Shown: positions 13,524-14,811 of the stretch, piece after piece
How positions within the stretch are numbered: position 1 is the stretch's first letter
Layout of the letters: every line of letters begins with the position of its first letter
Source: Myxococcales bacterium
Lineage (GTDB): Bacteria; Myxococcota_A; UBA9160; SMWR01
Assembly: GCA_022572485.1 (NCBI GenBank)
Contig: JACZVU010000055.1
Location: 1 to 14,811 of the forward strand
Length of the DNA stretch: 14,811 nt
Reading direction: 5' to 3'
Position numbers and translations under genes: made by a program
Notes under the pieces: generated by a model
What the model was told of the DNA's origin: nothing
The model's input: only the letters and a program-made list of their open reading frames with translations
Database searches by the model: none

Positions 13524-14429
13524 ATGTCGATCCTGATCAACTCCGACACGACCTTCATCGTCCAAGGCATTACGGGGCGCGAGGCCGTAAGCCTGACCCG
13601 AGAGAACCTCGACTACGGGGCGAAGATCGTCGGCGGCGTGACGCCCGGGCGAGCCGGCCGCGAAGTTTACGGCGTCCCGGTGTACGACTGCGTGCGGGAC
13701 ATCAGCGCGAAAACCCGCGTAGACGGTTCCGTCGTCTGTGTTCCGCCGCGCTTCACGCGAGATGCCGTCTTTGAGGCGATCGAAAATGGCATCAAGCTGA
13801 TCGTCGTCGTCACCGAGCGCATTCCGCGTAGACAAGTCGCCCAGATGATCGAGCTCGCCAGCCTGCGCGGCGCTCGAATCATCGGCCCCAACTGCCTGGG
13901 CATCATCTCGCCCGGCGAAGCCAAGATGGGCGGCGTTGGCGGGCCGGCCGCAAACACGAGAACCGCCTACACGAAGGGTTCGATCGGCGTGATGTCGCGC
14001 TCGGGCGGAATGACGACCGAGATCGCGAACACATTGACGGCAGCCGGAATGGGACAGTCCACGGCAGTCTCGATCGGAGGAGACGCGATCATCGGAACCT
14101 CGTACGCAGAGCTGATGCCGCTGTTCGAGGCCGATCCCCAGACGAAGGCCATCGCGATCTATTCGGAACCCGGTGGACGAATGGAGGCCGAACTCGCAGA
14201 GTGGATCCAGGAGAACGATTCACGCCTGCCGATCGTCGCTTTCATCGCGGGGCGGTTCATGGACGAGATGCCCGGCATGCGCTTCGGCCACGCGGGCACC
14301 ATCGTCGAGGGGAAGGCGGACACCACGGCGGAAAAAATCAAACGAATGAAGGCAGCCGGAATCACCGTGGCCGAGCGCATCGCAGACATTCCGAAGATCA
14401 TCGCAGAGCGAATCGGGGAGGCGAACTGA
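13524..14429 (+). CDS. sucD: CoA ligase alpha subunit (CoA-binding, SucD-like)
   Basis: The 301-residue protein matches the succinyl-CoA synthetase alpha subunit. It starts MSILINSDTTFIVQGITGRE, with the CoA-binding Rossmann domain containing VGGVTPGRAGREVYGVPVYD (37-55), then IIGPNCLGIISPGEAKMG (119-136), GSIGVMSRSGGMTTEIAN and VSIGGDAIIGTSY. His256 in FGHAGTIVEG aligns with the phosphohistidine (H246) of E. coli SucD that carries phosphate between subunits, so it should be active. The start ATG 13524 has GGAG 6 bases upstream; a longer frame open from 13299 only overlaps the beta-subunit gene. Its TGA overlaps the ferredoxin ATG by one base, implying translational coupling. Confidence 0.9.
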   Translation: MSILINSDTTFIVQGITGREAVSLTRENLDYGAKIVGGVTPGRAGREVYGVPVYDCVRDISAKTRVDGSVVCVPPRFTRDAVFEAIENGIKLIVVVTERIPRRQVAQMIELASLRGARIIGPNCLGIISPGEAKMGGVGGPAANTRTAYTKGSIGVMSRSGGMTTEIANTLTAAGMGQSTAVSIGGDAIIGTSYAELMPLFEADPQTKAIAIYSEPGGRMEAELAEWIQENDSRLPIVAFIAGRFMDEMPGMRFGHAGTIVEGKADTTAEKIKRMKAAGITVAERIADIPKIIAERIGEAN

Positions 14430-14650
14430 TGCCGGGACTCTTCATCGATGTGAAGGTCGCCGACAAGGCTGCGAAAGACAGCGCCGTCGTCGCGAAACTC
14501 GCTGAGGTATGCCCCGTAGACATCTTCGAACAGGATCGGAGCGGTGCGCTTCGGATCGTCGAGGAGAACCTCGACGAGTGCGTGCTCTGCGATCTCTGCA
14601 TCGCGGTGGCGCCGCGCAATACCGTCGAAGTCGTCAAGCTCTACGAATAG
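14429..14650 (+). CDS. Small ferredoxin with a single [4Fe-4S] cluster
   Basis: The 73-residue protein has four cysteines only: C28 in EVCPVDIF, and C51, C54, C57 in ECVLCDLC. This is the pattern of a two-cluster bacterial ferredoxin that has kept one site: the first motif retains only its CP and the second keeps CxxCxxC, while the residue that would be the last Cys is A61 (before P62). It should carry electrons at low potential in the cytoplasm. Small proteins of this kind often serve as the delta subunit of 2-oxoacid:ferredoxin oxidoreductases. ATG 14429 shares a base with the alpha-subunit stop (TGATG), so it belongs to the CoA-ligase operon. Confidence 0.85.
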   Translation: MPGLFIDVKVADKAAKDSAVVAKLAEVCPVDIFEQDRSGALRIVEENLDECVLCDLCIAVAPRNTVEVVKLYE

Positions 14651-14676
14651 ACGCCCACAGGCCGGGAGAGGCCCTC

Positions 14677-14811
14677 TTGAGAAATCCGCGCAGCTTCGTC
14701 AAACCCCTGGCCATCGGCGCACCGATGCCCCCGATCGAAATACCGATGCGCCCCTCGCGGATGATCCACTTCTTCGATCCCAGCAACCCGCGGATGGCCA
14801 ACAAGGTTCCG
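14677..14811 (+). CDS. Partial CDS, next gene of the CoA-ligase operon (N-terminal 45 residues)
   Basis: TTG 14677 is preceded by GGGAGAGG about 5 bases upstream, and the frame stays open to the window edge. The visible protein starts MRNPRSFVKPLAIGAPMPPI and continues with IEIPMRPSRMIHFFDPSNPR; it lacks a signal peptide. I do not recognise it. Lying 26 bases after the ferredoxin gene, it is probably in the same transcript, so an oxidoreductase subunit that uses this ferredoxin is a reasonable guess from position only. Confidence 0.6.
   Translation, partial: MRNPRSFVKPLAIGAPMPPIEIPMRPSRMIHFFDPSNPRMANKVP

Noticed and set aside
12311..13570. Minus-strand open frame (419 residues) opposite the CoA-ligase beta subunit
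   Set aside because: It is antisense to a clear ATP-grasp ligase and has no recognisable motifs or start signals.

Overview
This is a GC-rich bacterial chromosome segment (roughly 60-65% G+C by eye). It carries mostly housekeeping and metabolic genes, with no phage, insertion sequence, CRISPR or RNA gene that I can support. Coding is dense and start codons are varied (ATG, GTG, TTG). The mix of genes includes an orphan PAS protein, a bacterial deoxyhypusine-synthase-like enzyme, acyl-CoA metabolism, and a CoA-ligase pair next to a one-cluster ferredoxin. That mix fits an uncultured lineage of the old deltaproteobacterial type (Myxococcota, Desulfobacterota or Binatota-like), but this placement is only a guess from gene content.

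Layout. Positions 1-1334 (minus strand) hold an RlmI-type rRNA methyltransferase gene, overlapping by one base a gene cut by the window edge. Positions 1546-2089 (plus) hold an exported EF-hand protein with four calcium loops, broken by one extra G near 1872, then a strong 19-bp hairpin. Positions 2216-5960 (plus) hold a SPATA20/YyaL-type thioredoxin-domain protein, a deoxyhypusine-synthase-like enzyme and a TPR lipoprotein. A 24-bp tandem repeat follows, then an acyl-CoA dehydrogenase on the minus strand (6043-7233). It is divergent from a PAS-domain protein (about 7347-8075). A dienelactone hydrolase-family gene (minus, 8090-8806) and a CysQ/inositol-monophosphatase-family gene (plus, 8831-9619) diverge from a perfect 36-bp palindrome. 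Two tiny membrane-associated proteins follow (9689-9814 minus, 9889-10107 plus), then an MDR-family dehydrogenase (minus) and an HhH-GPD-like protein (plus). The window ends with an apparent operon from 12290: ATP-grasp CoA-ligase beta subunit, CoA-binding alpha subunit, one-cluster ferredoxin, and the start of an unidentified gene.

How they fit together. The last operon looks like a substrate-level acyl-CoA synthetase (succinyl-CoA type) coupled to ferredoxin redox chemistry, as when a 2-oxoacid:ferredoxin oxidoreductase feeds a CoA ligase; the oxidoreductase itself is not visible. Most other genes look like independent short transcription units.

The most interesting signal is regulatory. 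Five genes have a TAnnnT (-10-like) hexamer 6-9 bases before the start codon and no ribosome binding site, which suggests leaderless transcripts. At 8801-8836 two such promoters are fused into one perfect palindrome containing both divergent start codons.
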